A DNA stretch of 64,000 nucleotides, from the NCBI RefSeq assembly GCF_000152825.2, contig NC_014414.1, forward strand, positions 1,984,001 to 2,048,000, in the 5' to 3' direction. Shown here in pieces: positions 55,675-64,000 of the stretch (position 1 is its first letter; each line of letters opens with the position of its first letter). The DNA is from Parvularcula bermudensis HTCC2503 (lineage in GTDB: Bacteria > Pseudomonadota > Alphaproteobacteria > Caulobacterales > Parvularculaceae). The position numbers and the translations under genes were made by a program. The notes under the pieces are model-generated. The model saw only the letters and a program-made list of their open reading frames with translations. It did no database searches and was not told the DNA's origin.

Positions 55675-56970
55675 GTGTCTCAAACCCGAACCCTCCTGCC
55701 GCTCCTCCTGGCCGCTGCCTTTTTGCTGGCGTCCAACGGTCTTCAAACAACAATGCTTGCGCTCCGCGGAATCTCTTCAGGGTTTCCCGATGCCGTGATC
55801 GGGTTACTCCTGTCGGCCTATTTCGCCGGTTTCATCACAGGCTGCCGCTATGCCCCGCGATTGATCCAAAATGTGGGACATATTCGGGCCTTTACTGCCT
55901 TCGCCTCCATTGCCTCTGCGGCGGCTCTGGCGCATTCGCTTGTGACGGTTCCGTGGGCGTGGCTGTTGCTCAGGGTGGTGACCGGCTTCTGCTTTGCCGC
56001 CTTGCAGATCATTCTTGAGAGCTGGTTGAACGAAATCTCCACCAATGAAAGCCGGGGACGGATTCTCTCGACCTATCGGATCACGGACTTCAGTTCGGTG
56101 ACGGTGGCGCAATTGGCGGTGGGTCTGTTCGAACCGACGGATTTCCCGCCCTTCATCGTGATGTCCATCGGGCTGTCGATCGCTCTTGTCCCGATTGCCT
56201 TGACCCGTGTGGCGGCGCCGGCGCCCCCTGCCAGCGCCAAGCTCAATGTGCGGAAACTCTTCCGCGTGTCGCCCCTGGCGGCGGTGGGCGCGTTCGTTGT
56301 GGGGGTCTCCTCGGCGGCTTATTGGTCCCTCAGCCCGGTCTTTTTGACCGCCGCAGGGTTCACGAAGGAGACGGTCGGGGCGTTTATCGCGGCGATCATT
56401 TTTGGCGGTGCGATCGGTCAGTGGCCGATCGGCGCCCTCTCTGACAAATTCGACCGGCGGCGAGTGATCATCGCCGTCTCAATGGGCACCGTGATTACCG
56501 CGCTTGGGATCCCGGCGGTGGCGGAGCTGGGGCGGGGCCCCCTTCTCATCGCTGGTTTTGCCTTCGGTATTTTCGCTCTCCCAGGGTTCGGTCTCGCCGT
56601 AGCCCATGCGAATGATCACGCCGAGCAGGGGGAGGCGCTATCGGTGAATGGAGGTCTCTTGATGCTGTTCGGGGCCGCATCGGTGATCGGCCCGATCATC
56701 GCCCCGCCCATCATGGCAACTTTCGGCAATTCGGCGCTCTTTTTCCTGGTCGCGTCCGTCTATGCCCTTCTGGTGGCTTTCGGCCTCTATCGGATGACGG
56801 CCCGCGCGGCGCCGGAGGTGCAGGAGCCCTATGTCCCGGTTCCGCGCAGTTCACCGGCTATTTTCGAGCTGGATCCGCGGATTGACGATACAGCGGACGA
56901 GGAGACGGAGGAAGACCGCGACGATCAGGGGGCGGAAGCGGGCGGCCAGTCGTCGGCGACGGCGCCCTGA
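55675..56970 (+). CDS. Major facilitator superfamily transporter (YcaD-like)
   Basis: 431 residues from the chosen GTG. About 12 membrane helices; the loop 2-3 motif is GCRYAPRLIQNVGHIRAF, and the second half repeats it with LSDKFDRRRVIIAVSMG. The C-terminal tail is acidic (DTADEETEEDRDDQGAEAGG). Substrate unknown. The start is uncertain: GTG 55675 has GGGAG too close, and the frame is open back to 55585. Confidence 0.78.
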   Translation: MSQTRTLLPLLLAAAFLLASNGLQTTMLALRGISSGFPDAVIGLLLSAYFAGFITGCRYAPRLIQNVGHIRAFTAFASIASAAALAHSLVTVPWAWLLLRVVTGFCFAALQIILESWLNEISTNESRGRILSTYRITDFSSVTVAQLAVGLFEPTDFPPFIVMSIGLSIALVPIALTRVAAPAPPASAKLNVRKLFRVSPLAAVGAFVVGVSSAAYWSLSPVFLTAAGFTKETVGAFIAAIIFGGAIGQWPIGALSDKFDRRRVIIAVSMGTVITALGIPAVAELGRGPLLIAGFAFGIFALPGFGLAVAHANDHAEQGEALSVNGGLLMLFGAASVIGPIIAPPIMATFGNSALFFLVASVYALLVAFGLYRMTARAAPEVQEPYVPVPRSSPAIFELDPRIDDTADEETEEDRDDQGAEAGGQSSATAP

Positions 56971-57068
56971 AGCCCAAAGCCCTCCAAAGAGCGTTCCGTC
57001 CTTCTTCAAGGGGGGAGAGGGGCGGAAGAAGGGGGGCGCCGGGAGATACGAACAGCCAATTCCGGTGT

Positions 57069-57173
57069 CTCCAGCGCATTTTCAGGCGACATGGGCACCG
57101 GCTCGCTTGAAAAAGCGCGACAATACAAAGGCCTAGAGATCTTTCCCGCTTCGCATTGACCTGAAACGACTCT
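57069..57173. repeat. Dispersed palindromic repeat, copy 5
   Basis: CTCCAGCGCATTTTCAGGCG, later GCGACAATACAAAGGCCTAG and a final GAAACGACTCT. The only copy not touching a stop codon; it lies about 100 bases after the MFS gene. Confidence 0.7.
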
Positions 57174-57195
57174 CGATCCTGGCGCTGGTCAGCCC

Positions 57196-57888
57196 TCAAC
57201 TGAAGAGGTCGATCGCCTCTCCCTCCATCGGCGGCGTCCAGACATCCTCTGTGGAGAAGGCGCTGTCGAGGTCGACCATCTCCTCGCCGAACGTGTCGGC
57301 AGGTGCGTCGGTCGGCTCGAAGAAGAATTTTCCAAGGAAGAAGGCGGCGTTCACGTAGGAAAATTCAAACGTCTGGCCGACAAGGGGAAAATCACCCTGA
57401 TCGTTGAAATGCCGCAGCACATATTCGGAGGCGGCCTCGCCATCGACGGCGATGTCGATTCGGGCTCCGGGCAGGAAGCCCGGCCAGTTGAACCCATTAT
57501 TGAAGGTTACCTCAAGAATGGACACCGGCTCGCTGAAGGTGAGGGTCAGTGTTTCCCCCTCCGTCACAGCGGCTCCAAAGGAGCCACGGAAGAAAAATCC
57601 GCCCGGTGCCCCCACGCCGAGGCCACCGTCAAAGACATCGTTTCCAGGATTGAGGTCGAACAAATTGACCGAGGTCGTGCCGCCATTGGTGCGGCCGGAC
57701 GCGGTGACGGTTACATCGCTCTCAAAATCCGGACCGAGGGGAATATTTTCATCTGCGTCCCATAAAGTGGGGGGGCCGAAGGTGAAGTCGTTCATGACCA
57801 CATTCCCAGGCTGCGAAAGCCCCACAAAATCAAATACAGATACAAGTCCCGCCAGCCTTGCCTGACTGGTCTCAAACAGTTCGACCAT
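57196..57888 (-). CDS. Protein of unknown function, beta-rich
   Basis: 230 residues, acidic, rich in Phe, Gly and Asp, with predicted beta content (TLTLTFSEPVSILEVTFNNG, YVLRHFNDQGDFPLVG). No signal peptide is seen at this start. It recalls exported calcium- or carbohydrate-binding beta-sandwich proteins, but I cannot name the family. AAGGG precedes the ATG. A stand-alone gene. Confidence 0.55.
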   Translation of the reverse strand: MVELFETSQARLAGLVSVFDFVGLSQPGNVVMNDFTFGPPTLWDADENIPLGPDFESDVTVTASGRTNGGTTSVNLFDLNPGNDVFDGGLGVGAPGGFFFRGSFGAAVTEGETLTLTFSEPVSILEVTFNNGFNWPGFLPGARIDIAVDGEAASEYVLRHFNDQGDFPLVGQTFEFSYVNAAFFLGKFFFEPTDAPADTFGEEMVDLDSAFSTEDVWTPPMEGEAIDLFS

Positions 57889-58019
57889 GTCCCTTACCCC
57901 ACCACAACGATCATTATCTCGTCAGGATTGACGAAATTCACGGAGAATGCAAGCAAAAGGAGTAGGGTAAAGAAGCGCAACTACACACTTCTTTACTCGC
58001 ATTATTCTTGATGAGCCTC

Positions 58020-58613
58020 TCAGTTGGTAAACGCTGCGCAGGCCACCCGTCCGCCCGCACCCCCAATGGGCTGGGTTTCGTGATCGTCGGGGTTTTCATG
58101 CACAATCAGCGCAAAGCCATCGTCGTCGAGGCCGAGATCGGCGGTCAGGCCTTCGGCAAACAGCTCGGCGCGCAGATGGCCGGTCCCGTGGGCATAGATA
58201 TTCGGCATGTCGGCTTCGGAACGCCCCGTCGCGTTCAAGAATCCATGGGGCACGCCCGCCGGATTAATGTGACCGCCTGAGGCCTGAAATCCGGCGTCTG
58301 GGTCACTGCAATCGCCGACTTGATGGGCATGTATGGCGTGAAATCCTTGGGTCAGTCCTTCAAGGTCCACACGAATGACCATGCCATTGGGGCCGGGGGT
58401 GGCAAAAGCAGTGCCGATGCGGGCGCCGCTTGGATCGATGAAATCCGCGGCCAGGGCGTCGGCACCGGGGGCCGCGGCCAAGGGGCCGTGATCGGCCATG
58501 GCTGGGCTTGCCGCTTCGCTCTCAGGTGAAGGCGGCGGCGTGCCGTTACCGCAGGCGACAAGGGGGAGGGCGAGGCTCGCGCCCAGGAGGCGAAGAGGGC
58601 GATAAGGGGGCAT
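58020..58613 (-). CDS. sodC: Cu/Zn superoxide dismutase-family lipoprotein
   Basis: 197 residues. Lipobox LVAC after a short signal. Cu ligands (HAIHAH, LIVHENPDDHETQP) and the Arg in GGRVAC are kept, as are Zn ligands in GGHINP and the Asp in ADMPN. The third Zn His, in GHxGDLP of the family, seems to be Ser here (GRSEADMPN). GGAG is 8 bases before the ATG. It is divergent from gyrA. It detoxifies periplasmic superoxide if active. Confidence 0.87.
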   Translation of the reverse strand: MPPYRPLRLLGASLALPLVACGNGTPPPSPESEAASPAMADHGPLAAAPGADALAADFIDPSGARIGTAFATPGPNGMVIRVDLEGLTQGFHAIHAHQVGDCSDPDAGFQASGGHINPAGVPHGFLNATGRSEADMPNIYAHGTGHLRAELFAEGLTADLGLDDDGFALIVHENPDDHETQPIGGAGGRVACAAFTN

Positions 58614-58705
58614 TGCGAGAACTCCTTGTTGTGCGTGGCGATCCCAAAGCGAATTTGCTAACGCCGTGTCGACAGTGATTCCTGTTTCAACCGACATAGG
58701 GCGAC

Positions 58706-61480
58706 GTGGCCGACTCAAAAGACGAACATACCGAGAATATTCCCCCCCAAGGCGCAGGATCCGGTGACGGGGAGGAGGGGATCGCCCCGATTTCGATCAC
58801 CGAAGAGATGCAAAAGTCCTATCTGGACTACGCCATGTCCGTCATCGTGAGCCGCGCGATTCCCGATGCGCGGGATGGCCTGAAGCCCGTTCACCGGCGG
58901 ATTTTGTGGTCCATGCAGGAGCAGGGGTACACCCATGACAAGCGGCATCGGAAATCGGCCAATGTCGTAGGGGACGTCATCGGGAAATATCACCCGCACG
59001 GTGATACCGCCGTCTACGACGCATTGGTCCGCATGGCGCAACATTTTTCGATGCGGCTGCCGCTGCTTGATGGCCAGGGGAATTTCGGGTCCATCGACAA
59101 CGACCCTCCCGCCGCCATGCGGTATACTGAGGTTCGAATGGCGGCGCCGGCGGAGGCGCTGCTCGCCGATATCGACAAGGATACGGTTGATTTCCACGAG
59201 ACCTATGACGGGGAACGGCAGGAGCCGGGGGTCTTGCCCGCACGGTTTCCGAACCTGTTGGTCAACGGCGCCGGCGGTATTGCCGTCGGGATGGCAACGA
59301 ACATCCCGCCGCATAACCTTGGAGAGATCATCGATGCGACGGTCCGGTTGATTGATGAGCCCCATGTGTCGGACGAGGAGCTGCTCTCGATCGTGCCGGG
59401 GCCGGACTTCCCCACAGGGGCGTCGATCATGGGGCAATCGGGTGCCCGTCAGGCGTTGCTCACCGGGCGGGGGTCCGTCGTCATGCGGGCGACCACCGCG
59501 GTCGAGGAGGTCCGTAAGGACCGCTTTGCCATCATCGTTTCCGACATCCCCTTTCAAGTGAACAAAGCGGCCATGGTCGAGCGGATCGCGGGGCTTGTGC
59601 GTGAGAAGAAACTCGAAGGCATCGCTGATTTACGAGATGAAAGCGATCGGCATGGGATCAGGGTCGTTATCGAGCTGAAGCGCGATGCCAATGCCGAGGT
59701 CGTGCTCAACAACCTCTATAAGCAAAGCCCGCTTCAGACGTCCTTCGCCTATAACCTTCTCGCCCTCAATCGGGGGCGACCGGAGCAAATGACTCTTCGG
59801 ACCGTCCTCAAGAGCTTTGTGGATTTCCGAGAAGAAGTCGTCACGCGGCGGACGAAGCACCTGTTGATGAAGGCGCGAGATCGCGCCCATGTCCTGGTCG
59901 GACTGGCCATCTCCGTGGCCAATATAGATGAGGTCGTTCGGTTGATCCGAGAGGCGCCCAATCCCGCCGCCGCGCGGGAGGCGTTAATGGGCCGAAATTG
60001 GCCCGCCAAGGATCTAGCGTCGCTGGTGGCCCTCGTCGCCGACCCGCGCCATAGCCTGCAGGAGGACGGCAGCCTCCGCCTGTCCGAAACCCAGGCCCGC
60101 GCTATCCTCGATTTGCGGCTCCAACGACTGACCGCCCTGGGGCGCGATGAGATCGGCGATGAACTGCAAAGCCTCGCCGATAAAATCGCTGACTATCTTC
60201 AAATTTTGCGTGATCGTGATCGCGTACTGACGATCATCAAAGACGAGCTGGCCGATGTGCGGGAGCGCTTCGCAACGCCGCGCAAAACCCAATTCATCGA
60301 TGCCATTGAGATGGAGGATGAAGACCTCATCGCGCGCGAGGACATGGTCGTCACGGTCAGTCATGCCGGCTATGTGAAGCGGACCTCTCTTGACACCTAT
60401 CGGGCCCAGCGCCGGGGCGGAAAGGGCCGGTCCGGCATGGCGATGAAGGACGATGATTTCATCAGCCAATTATTTGTCGGGAATACGCACACCCCGCTGT
60501 TGTTTTTCACTGATCGGGGGATGGCGTATAAGCTGAAATTGTGGCGCCTGCCCGAGGGGGGACCGACCTCCCGCGGCAAGGCGTTCATCAATCTCTTGCC
60601 CCTCGATCAGGGCGAGCGGGTGACCAATATCCTGCCCCTTCCCGACGACGAAGCCCAATGGGCGGATATGGACATTGTCTTCGCCACGCGGAGCGGCAAT
60701 GTTCGTCGCAATAAGCTCTCCGATTTCACCAATGTGAATAAGGCCGGCAAGATCGCCATGAAGCTCGATGAAGGCGATGCCTTGGTCGGGGTCGGGATCG
60801 CGCGGGAAAGCGAAGACATTCTGCTGACCACGCGTAACGGGATGACCATTCGTTTCCCGGTCGACGCGGTGCGGGTCTTCAGTGGGCGCACCTCAACGGG
60901 GGTGCGGGGTATCAGGTTCAAACCCAATGACGAGTTCGGCGAGGACGGCGTCATGTCCATGGCGATCCTGCGGCATCTCGACGTGTCCTCCGAAGAGGCC
61001 AAGGCCTATCTCAAACATGCCGCCGCCATGCGGCGCGCGGCCGGAGAGGGAGAGACCGAAGGCTCCGACGCTGAGGCGGAGGGGTCGGAGGCAGCCCTCT
61101 CCACAGAGCGGTTGGCCGCAATGCAAGCGGCGGAGCAATTCATTCTCACCGCGACGGAGAACGGCTACGGCAAACGCACCTCCTCCTTTGAGTACCGCAC
61201 CTCAGGGCGCGGCGGTCAGGGGATCGCCGGGATCGTCACCTCGGCGCGCAACGGCCGGGTCGTGGCCAGTTTCCCTGTCGAGGATGCCGACGAAATCATG
61301 CTGGTCACCGATGGCGGTCAATTGATCCGAACGGGCGTGGCCGATATCCGTGTGGCGGGTCGCAATACCCAAGGGGTCAAGATCCTCACCACGCGGGAGA
61401 CCGAACGGGTGGTTTCCGTCGAGCATGTACCCGAAGCGCAAAATGACGACGACCTCCCCGACGATGAAACGGAGATGTAA
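58706..61480 (+). CDS. gyrA: DNA gyrase subunit A
   Basis: 924 residues. The catalytic Tyr140 is in [10 protein letters not shown] and the GyrA box (QRRGGKG) distinguishes it from ParC. The quinolone-determining segment reads [17 protein letters not shown], with Thr101 where E. coli has Ser83 and Asp105 for Asp87. The C-terminal DNA-wrapping domain has an acidic insert ([16 protein letters not shown]) between blades. GTG start with AGGG 4 bases upstream. coaD follows after 3 bases. Confidence 0.96.
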   Translation: MADSKDEHTENIPPQGAGSGDGEEGIAPISITEEMQKSYLDYAMSVIVSRAIPDARDGLKPVHRRILWSMQEQGYTHDKRHRKSANVVGDVIGKYHPHGDTAVYDALVRMAQHFSMRLPLLDGQGNFGSIDNDPPAAMRYTEVRMAAPAEALLADIDKDTVDFHETYDGERQEPGVLPARFPNLLVNGAGGIAVGMATNIPPHNLGEIIDATVRLIDEPHVSDEELLSIVPGPDFPTGASIMGQSGARQALLTGRGSVVMRATTAVEEVRKDRFAIIVSDIPFQVNKAAMVERIAGLVREKKLEGIADLRDESDRHGIRVVIELKRDANAEVVLNNLYKQSPLQTSFAYNLLALNRGRPEQMTLRTVLKSFVDFREEVVTRRTKHLLMKARDRAHVLVGLAISVANIDEVVRLIREAPNPAAAREALMGRNWPAKDLASLVALVADPRHSLQEDGSLRLSETQARAILDLRLQRLTALGRDEIGDELQSLADKIADYLQILRDRDRVLTIIKDELADVRERFATPRKTQFIDAIEMEDEDLIAREDMVVTVSHAGYVKRTSLDTYRAQRRGGKGRSGMAMKDDDFISQLFVGNTHTPLLFFTDRGMAYKLKLWRLPEGGPTSRGKAFINLLPLDQGERVTNILPLPDDEAQWADMDIVFATRSGNVRRNKLSDFTNVNKAGKIAMKLDEGDALVGVGIARESEDILLTTRNGMTIRFPVDAVRVFSGRTSTGVRGIRFKPNDEFGEDGVMSMAILRHLDVSSEEAKAYLKHAAAMRRAAGEGETEGSDAEAEGSEAALSTERLAAMQAAEQFILTATENGYGKRTSSFEYRTSGRGGQGIAGIVTSARNGRVVASFPVEDADEIMLVTDGGQLIRTGVADIRVAGRNTQGVKILTTRETERVVSVEHVPEAQNDDDLPDDETEM

Positions 61481-61483
61481 GCC

Positions 61484-61987
61484 ATGGGCGACATTATCGG
61501 CCTTTACCCGGGCACTTTCGATCCGATCACTTTCGGTCATACGGATATCATTCGACGGGCCGTCAAGCTCGTCGACACCCTGATCGTCGGGGTGGCGATC
61601 AATCAGGAGAAGAGCCCGCTTTTCACCCTCGAAGAGCGCGTCGCGATGATCAAAGCGTCACTGGAGGGAATGGACCTTTCCATCCGAGGACAGATCGTTG
61701 TCGAGCCCTTCGACGACCTGTTGATGACCTACGCCGAAAAGCGAAAAGTCGATGTCATCATCCGTGGGTTGAGGGCTGTGTCCGACTTTGAGTATGAATT
61801 CCAGATGGTCGGGATGAACAGCTTCCTGAACGAGGATATCGAGACCGTCTTCCTGATGGCCGATGCGCGCTATCAGGCCATCGCGTCGCGACTGGTGAAG
61901 GAGATTGCTCAGCTCGGGGGCGACATCAATGCCTTCGTGCCGGCGACCGTGGTGCCGCAACTGCTCGCCAAGGTCGGGCGCCGATGA
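61484..61987 (+). CDS. coaD: Phosphopantetheine adenylyltransferase
   Basis: 167 residues. It makes dephospho-CoA in CoA synthesis. LYPGTFDPITFGHTDII holds the nucleotidyltransferase T/HxGH; RGLRAVSDFEYEFQM is typical. The GST gene overlaps its stop (ATGA). Confidence 0.96.
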   Translation: MGDIIGLYPGTFDPITFGHTDIIRRAVKLVDTLIVGVAINQEKSPLFTLEERVAMIKASLEGMDLSIRGQIVVEPFDDLLMTYAEKRKVDVIIRGLRAVSDFEYEFQMVGMNSFLNEDIETVFLMADARYQAIASRLVKEIAQLGGDINAFVPATVVPQLLAKVGRR

Positions 61988-62610
61988 CGGCGGTGCTGAT
62001 GGGGCGGCCGCGCTCCATCAATGTCCGCAAGGCGCTCTGGGCACTGGATGAGGTGGGGGCGGATTATCGCCACGAACCCTGGGGCGAGGCGGGGCTCTCC
62101 CTCAATAGCGATGCATTCGTGGCCCTCAATCCCAATCGCCTCGTGCCGGTCTATCGGGAGGGAGAGATCGTCCTTTGGGAATCCAACAGCATCTGCCGCT
62201 TTGTGGCGCGCAAAGCCGCTCGGGAGGATCTCTTGCCCCAGGATTTTGTGGCGGCCGCGGCGGTCGAGATGTGGATGGATTGGAGCGCCACGACCCTCGC
62301 TGCGGCCTGGCGCTATGCCTTCATGGCGCTGATGAGAGACAAGCCTGGCTATGATGACCCCGGCGCCATCGCGCGGAGCGTGACGGAATGGAATGGGCGC
62401 CTTGCCTTGCTCGATGCGCATCTTGCGGCGGGCGGGCCCTATGCCTGCGGCGATCATTTCACCCTCGCCGATATTTGCCTCGGCCTTAATGTGCATCGTT
62501 GGCGCGCCACGCCCATCGATCATGCGGCGCTGCCGGCTCTACTGGCCTATGATGCCCGGTTGCGGGACAGGCAGGCCTATCGGCACTGGGCCGAGCCGGA
62601 TCTGGCCTAG
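61984..62610 (+). CDS. Glutathione S-transferase family protein
   Basis: 208 residues. N-terminal thioredoxin-fold (SINVRKALWALDEVGADY, NPNRLVPVYREG with cis-Pro, ESNSICRFVA) and an all-helical C-domain (GDHFTLADICLGLNVHRW). Its substrate is unknown. Coupled to coaD by ATGA. The TAG stop is in a dispersed repeat. Confidence 0.85.
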   Translation: MTAVLMGRPRSINVRKALWALDEVGADYRHEPWGEAGLSLNSDAFVALNPNRLVPVYREGEIVLWESNSICRFVARKAAREDLLPQDFVAAAAVEMWMDWSATTLAAAWRYAFMALMRDKPGYDDPGAIARSVTEWNGRLALLDAHLAAGGPYACGDHFTLADICLGLNVHRWRATPIDHAALPALLAYDARLRDRQAYRHWAEPDLA

Positions 62611-62711
62611 AGCCGGTGCGGGTCAACCCAAGTCGTAAAACGTCTCCAGCTCTTTGGTTTTGTCGCCTTTTTTCCTGCGCCCCGATGCTCACGTCGCTTG
62701 AAAATGCTCCG
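62606..62711 (-). repeat. Dispersed palindromic repeat, copy 6 (inverted orientation)
   Basis: On the minus strand GGAGCATTTTCAAGCGACGT and later GGCGACAAAACCAAAGAG match copies 1 and 5. On the plus strand it begins CCTAGAGCC, supplying the GST stop. The remaining gap up to 62861 shows no supportable gene. Confidence 0.7.
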
Positions 62712-62861
62712 GCGCGCAGGATCGCCCTGACTGTCCAAGGGGGGCCACCTCACCTTGCCCATGGGCAGGTCGTGCCTCTCCGAGGATTAAGGGGGGCGGC
62801 CTTTCGGTTTCGGGCGGCATCGGGTATCGGTCCCCTTCTAGCTTTTTCGGTCAGGTAACGG

Positions 62862-63770
62862 ATGACGATCTTTTCACCTTCGATCCTTGGCGGGGCCCTC
62901 GCCGCGGTGGGGTTGGCGATGGCGGCCCCCGCAGCCGCCGCGACGATGGCTGTGCAGTCAGCCGCCGAGCGGCTTTTGGAGAACGCGCCGGAGGAGGCGT
63001 GGAAGGCCGTGTCGCCTCAGAACCTTCTCGTGATGGAATTGCCCTCCGGGCCGATGATCATCGAAATGCGTCCGGACCTCGCGCCCAATCATGTCGCGCG
63101 CATCCAAACGCTGGCCCGTCGCCGCTTTTATGATGGAGCGCCTTTCCACCGAGTCATCGAAGGGTTCATGGCCCAGGGGGGCGACCCCACCGGGACCGGC
63201 GAAGGCGGGTCCTCCCTGCCGGATCTGCAGGGAGAATTTGCCCAACCCATCGAGGCGGTTGCCGACAAGGCCATTATCGGACGCGACAGTCGCGCCGCCC
63301 AAATCGGGTTTGTCGGGTCGGTTCCCGTGGGCACTCAACCGCCGACGCTCCCCAGCCTCCTTGTCGACGATACCGTCGCGCTGTGGGGCCTGCATTGTCA
63401 GGGGGTGATGTCGATGGCCCGAACCAACGATCCCAATAGCGCCAATAGCCAGTTTTTCGTGATGTTCGGTGACAATCGCGACAGCCTCGACCAGCGCTAT
63501 ACCGTTTGGGGAAGGGTCGTCGACGGCTATATCAATGCGCGCCGGATCAATCGCGGGGAGCCACCGACCAGGCCAACGCCAATCGTTCGTGCTCGGTTGA
63601 TGAGCGATTTGCCCACCGATCAACGAAAGACGATCGAGGTCCTGGATCCCAGCACGGCCGTCTTCAAAGATTATCTCAGGGCGCGGGGCATTCTGTCGGC
63701 TGACGGATTTGTCGAGAATGCCTGCAATGTGTCCGTTCCCGTCCGTATCAATGGAGAAATTACCTCGTGA
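62862..63770 (+). CDS. Exported cyclophilin-type peptidyl-prolyl isomerase
   Basis: 302 residues. A signal peptide (LAAVGLAMAAPAAA) precedes a cyclophilin domain: RRFYDGAPFHRVIEGFMAQG, GVMSMARTNDPNSANSQFFV, VWGRVVDGYINARRI. A C-terminal extension of about 60 residues follows (SDLPTDQRKTIEVLDPSTAV). Assists periplasmic protein folding. The next cyclophilin gene overlaps the stop (GTGA). Confidence 0.88.
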   Translation: MTIFSPSILGGALAAVGLAMAAPAAAATMAVQSAAERLLENAPEEAWKAVSPQNLLVMELPSGPMIIEMRPDLAPNHVARIQTLARRRFYDGAPFHRVIEGFMAQGGDPTGTGEGGSSLPDLQGEFAQPIEAVADKAIIGRDSRAAQIGFVGSVPVGTQPPTLPSLLVDDTVALWGLHCQGVMSMARTNDPNSANSQFFVMFGDNRDSLDQRYTVWGRVVDGYINARRINRGEPPTRPTPIVRARLMSDLPTDQRKTIEVLDPSTAVFKDYLRARGILSADGFVENACNVSVPVRINGEITS

Positions 63771-64000
63771 CGAAACTGAAATTGGAACTGGAAACTGGGG
63801 ATGTCGTCATCGAAACTTTCGAGGACAAAGCCCCCAAGCATGTTGAGCAAATCACCAGTCTGGCCGAGGATGGCTTCTATGACGGACTGACCTTTCACCG
63901 GGTCATCGAGGGGTTCATGGCCCAGGGCGGTTGTCCCGAGGGGACGGGAACCGGCGGGGCTGAGGAAAATATCCCTGCCGAATTCAACGACGTGAACCAT
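63767..64000 (+). CDS. Cytoplasmic cyclophilin-type peptidyl-prolyl isomerase (3' end outside window)
   Basis: 78 residues visible, no signal peptide: MTKLKLELETGDVVIETFED, then TFHRVIEGFMAQGGCPEGTG, IPAEFNDVNH. The GTG overlaps the previous stop by GTGA, giving a pair of one exported and one cytoplasmic isomerase from one mRNA. Cut by the window edge. Confidence 0.9.
   Translation, partial: MTKLKLELETGDVVIETFEDKAPKHVEQITSLAEDGFYDGLTFHRVIEGFMAQGGCPEGTGTGGAEENIPAEFNDVNH

Noticed and set aside
58977-59060. Thr101 in the GyrA quinolone region as a resistance mutation
   Set aside because: Thr at this site can be the natural residue outside enterics; no resistance call is justified from one sequence.
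62616-62858. 80-codon frame after the GST gene
   Set aside because: It is mostly repeat sequence and has no protein-like features.
1-64000. CRISPR arrays, tRNA genes, insertion sequences, prophage
   Set aside because: No spaced direct repeats, cloverleaf, transposase or phage gene was found in the gaps or reading frames.

Overview
The window is a chromosomal segment of a GC-rich alphaproteobacterium. It carries the general-stress triad PhyR/NepR/EcfG, a RodZ-type gene next to ispG, poly-hydroxyalkanoate synthase, a probable CtrA box, and two-lipoyl-domain SucB. The set suggests a marine Parvularcula/Caulobacterales-like lineage; that placement is inference, since no rRNA is present. I see no rRNA, tRNA, prophage, insertion sequence or CRISPR array.

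Layout. 0-8.4 kb: FemAB-like and hexapeptide acyltransferases, alaS, a tesB / kinase-like / thioesterase cluster, and an exported nucleosidase-like lipoprotein. 8.5-17 kb: rplKA, an envelope pair (beta-helix protein and Sel1/peptidoglycan-binding protein), a TusA-like protein coupled to an unknown protein, a RodZ-TonB fusion and ispG. 17-31 kb: two tandem serine-hydrolase-like lipoproteins, prfA, an inverted outer-membrane protein gene, prmC, a histidine phosphatase, sucD, sucAB and guaA.

31-46.5 kb is the most coherent part. It holds a general stress response (GSR) core (phyR divergent from nepR-ecfG-sensor kinase), a bacteriophytochrome with its heme oxygenase, and a set of small stress or envelope genes (CsbD, DUF1328, DUF883, DUF892, EF-hand, entericidin-like). 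Exact GGAAC-N16/17-CGTT promoters lie upstream of seven transcription units here, including one operon joining a Rho-N-like protein, a lipid kinase, a metallophosphoesterase and a glutamate dehydrogenase. The natural reading is that EcfG controls its own neighbourhood. Light input through the phytochrome is possible but unproven.

46.5-64 kb: an unknown exported protein, a glutamyl-tRNA synthetase, pirin, a 52-residue ORF behind a CtrA-type box, phaC with a long Lys/Ala/Pro-rich tail, a lipoprotein-hom pair, glpX, an MFS permease, sodC, gyrA, coaD, a GST and two cyclophilins (the last cut by the window edge). A dispersed palindromic repeat family (six copies seen) sits just after genes. In five copies its end supplies the TAG stop codon of the upstream gene.
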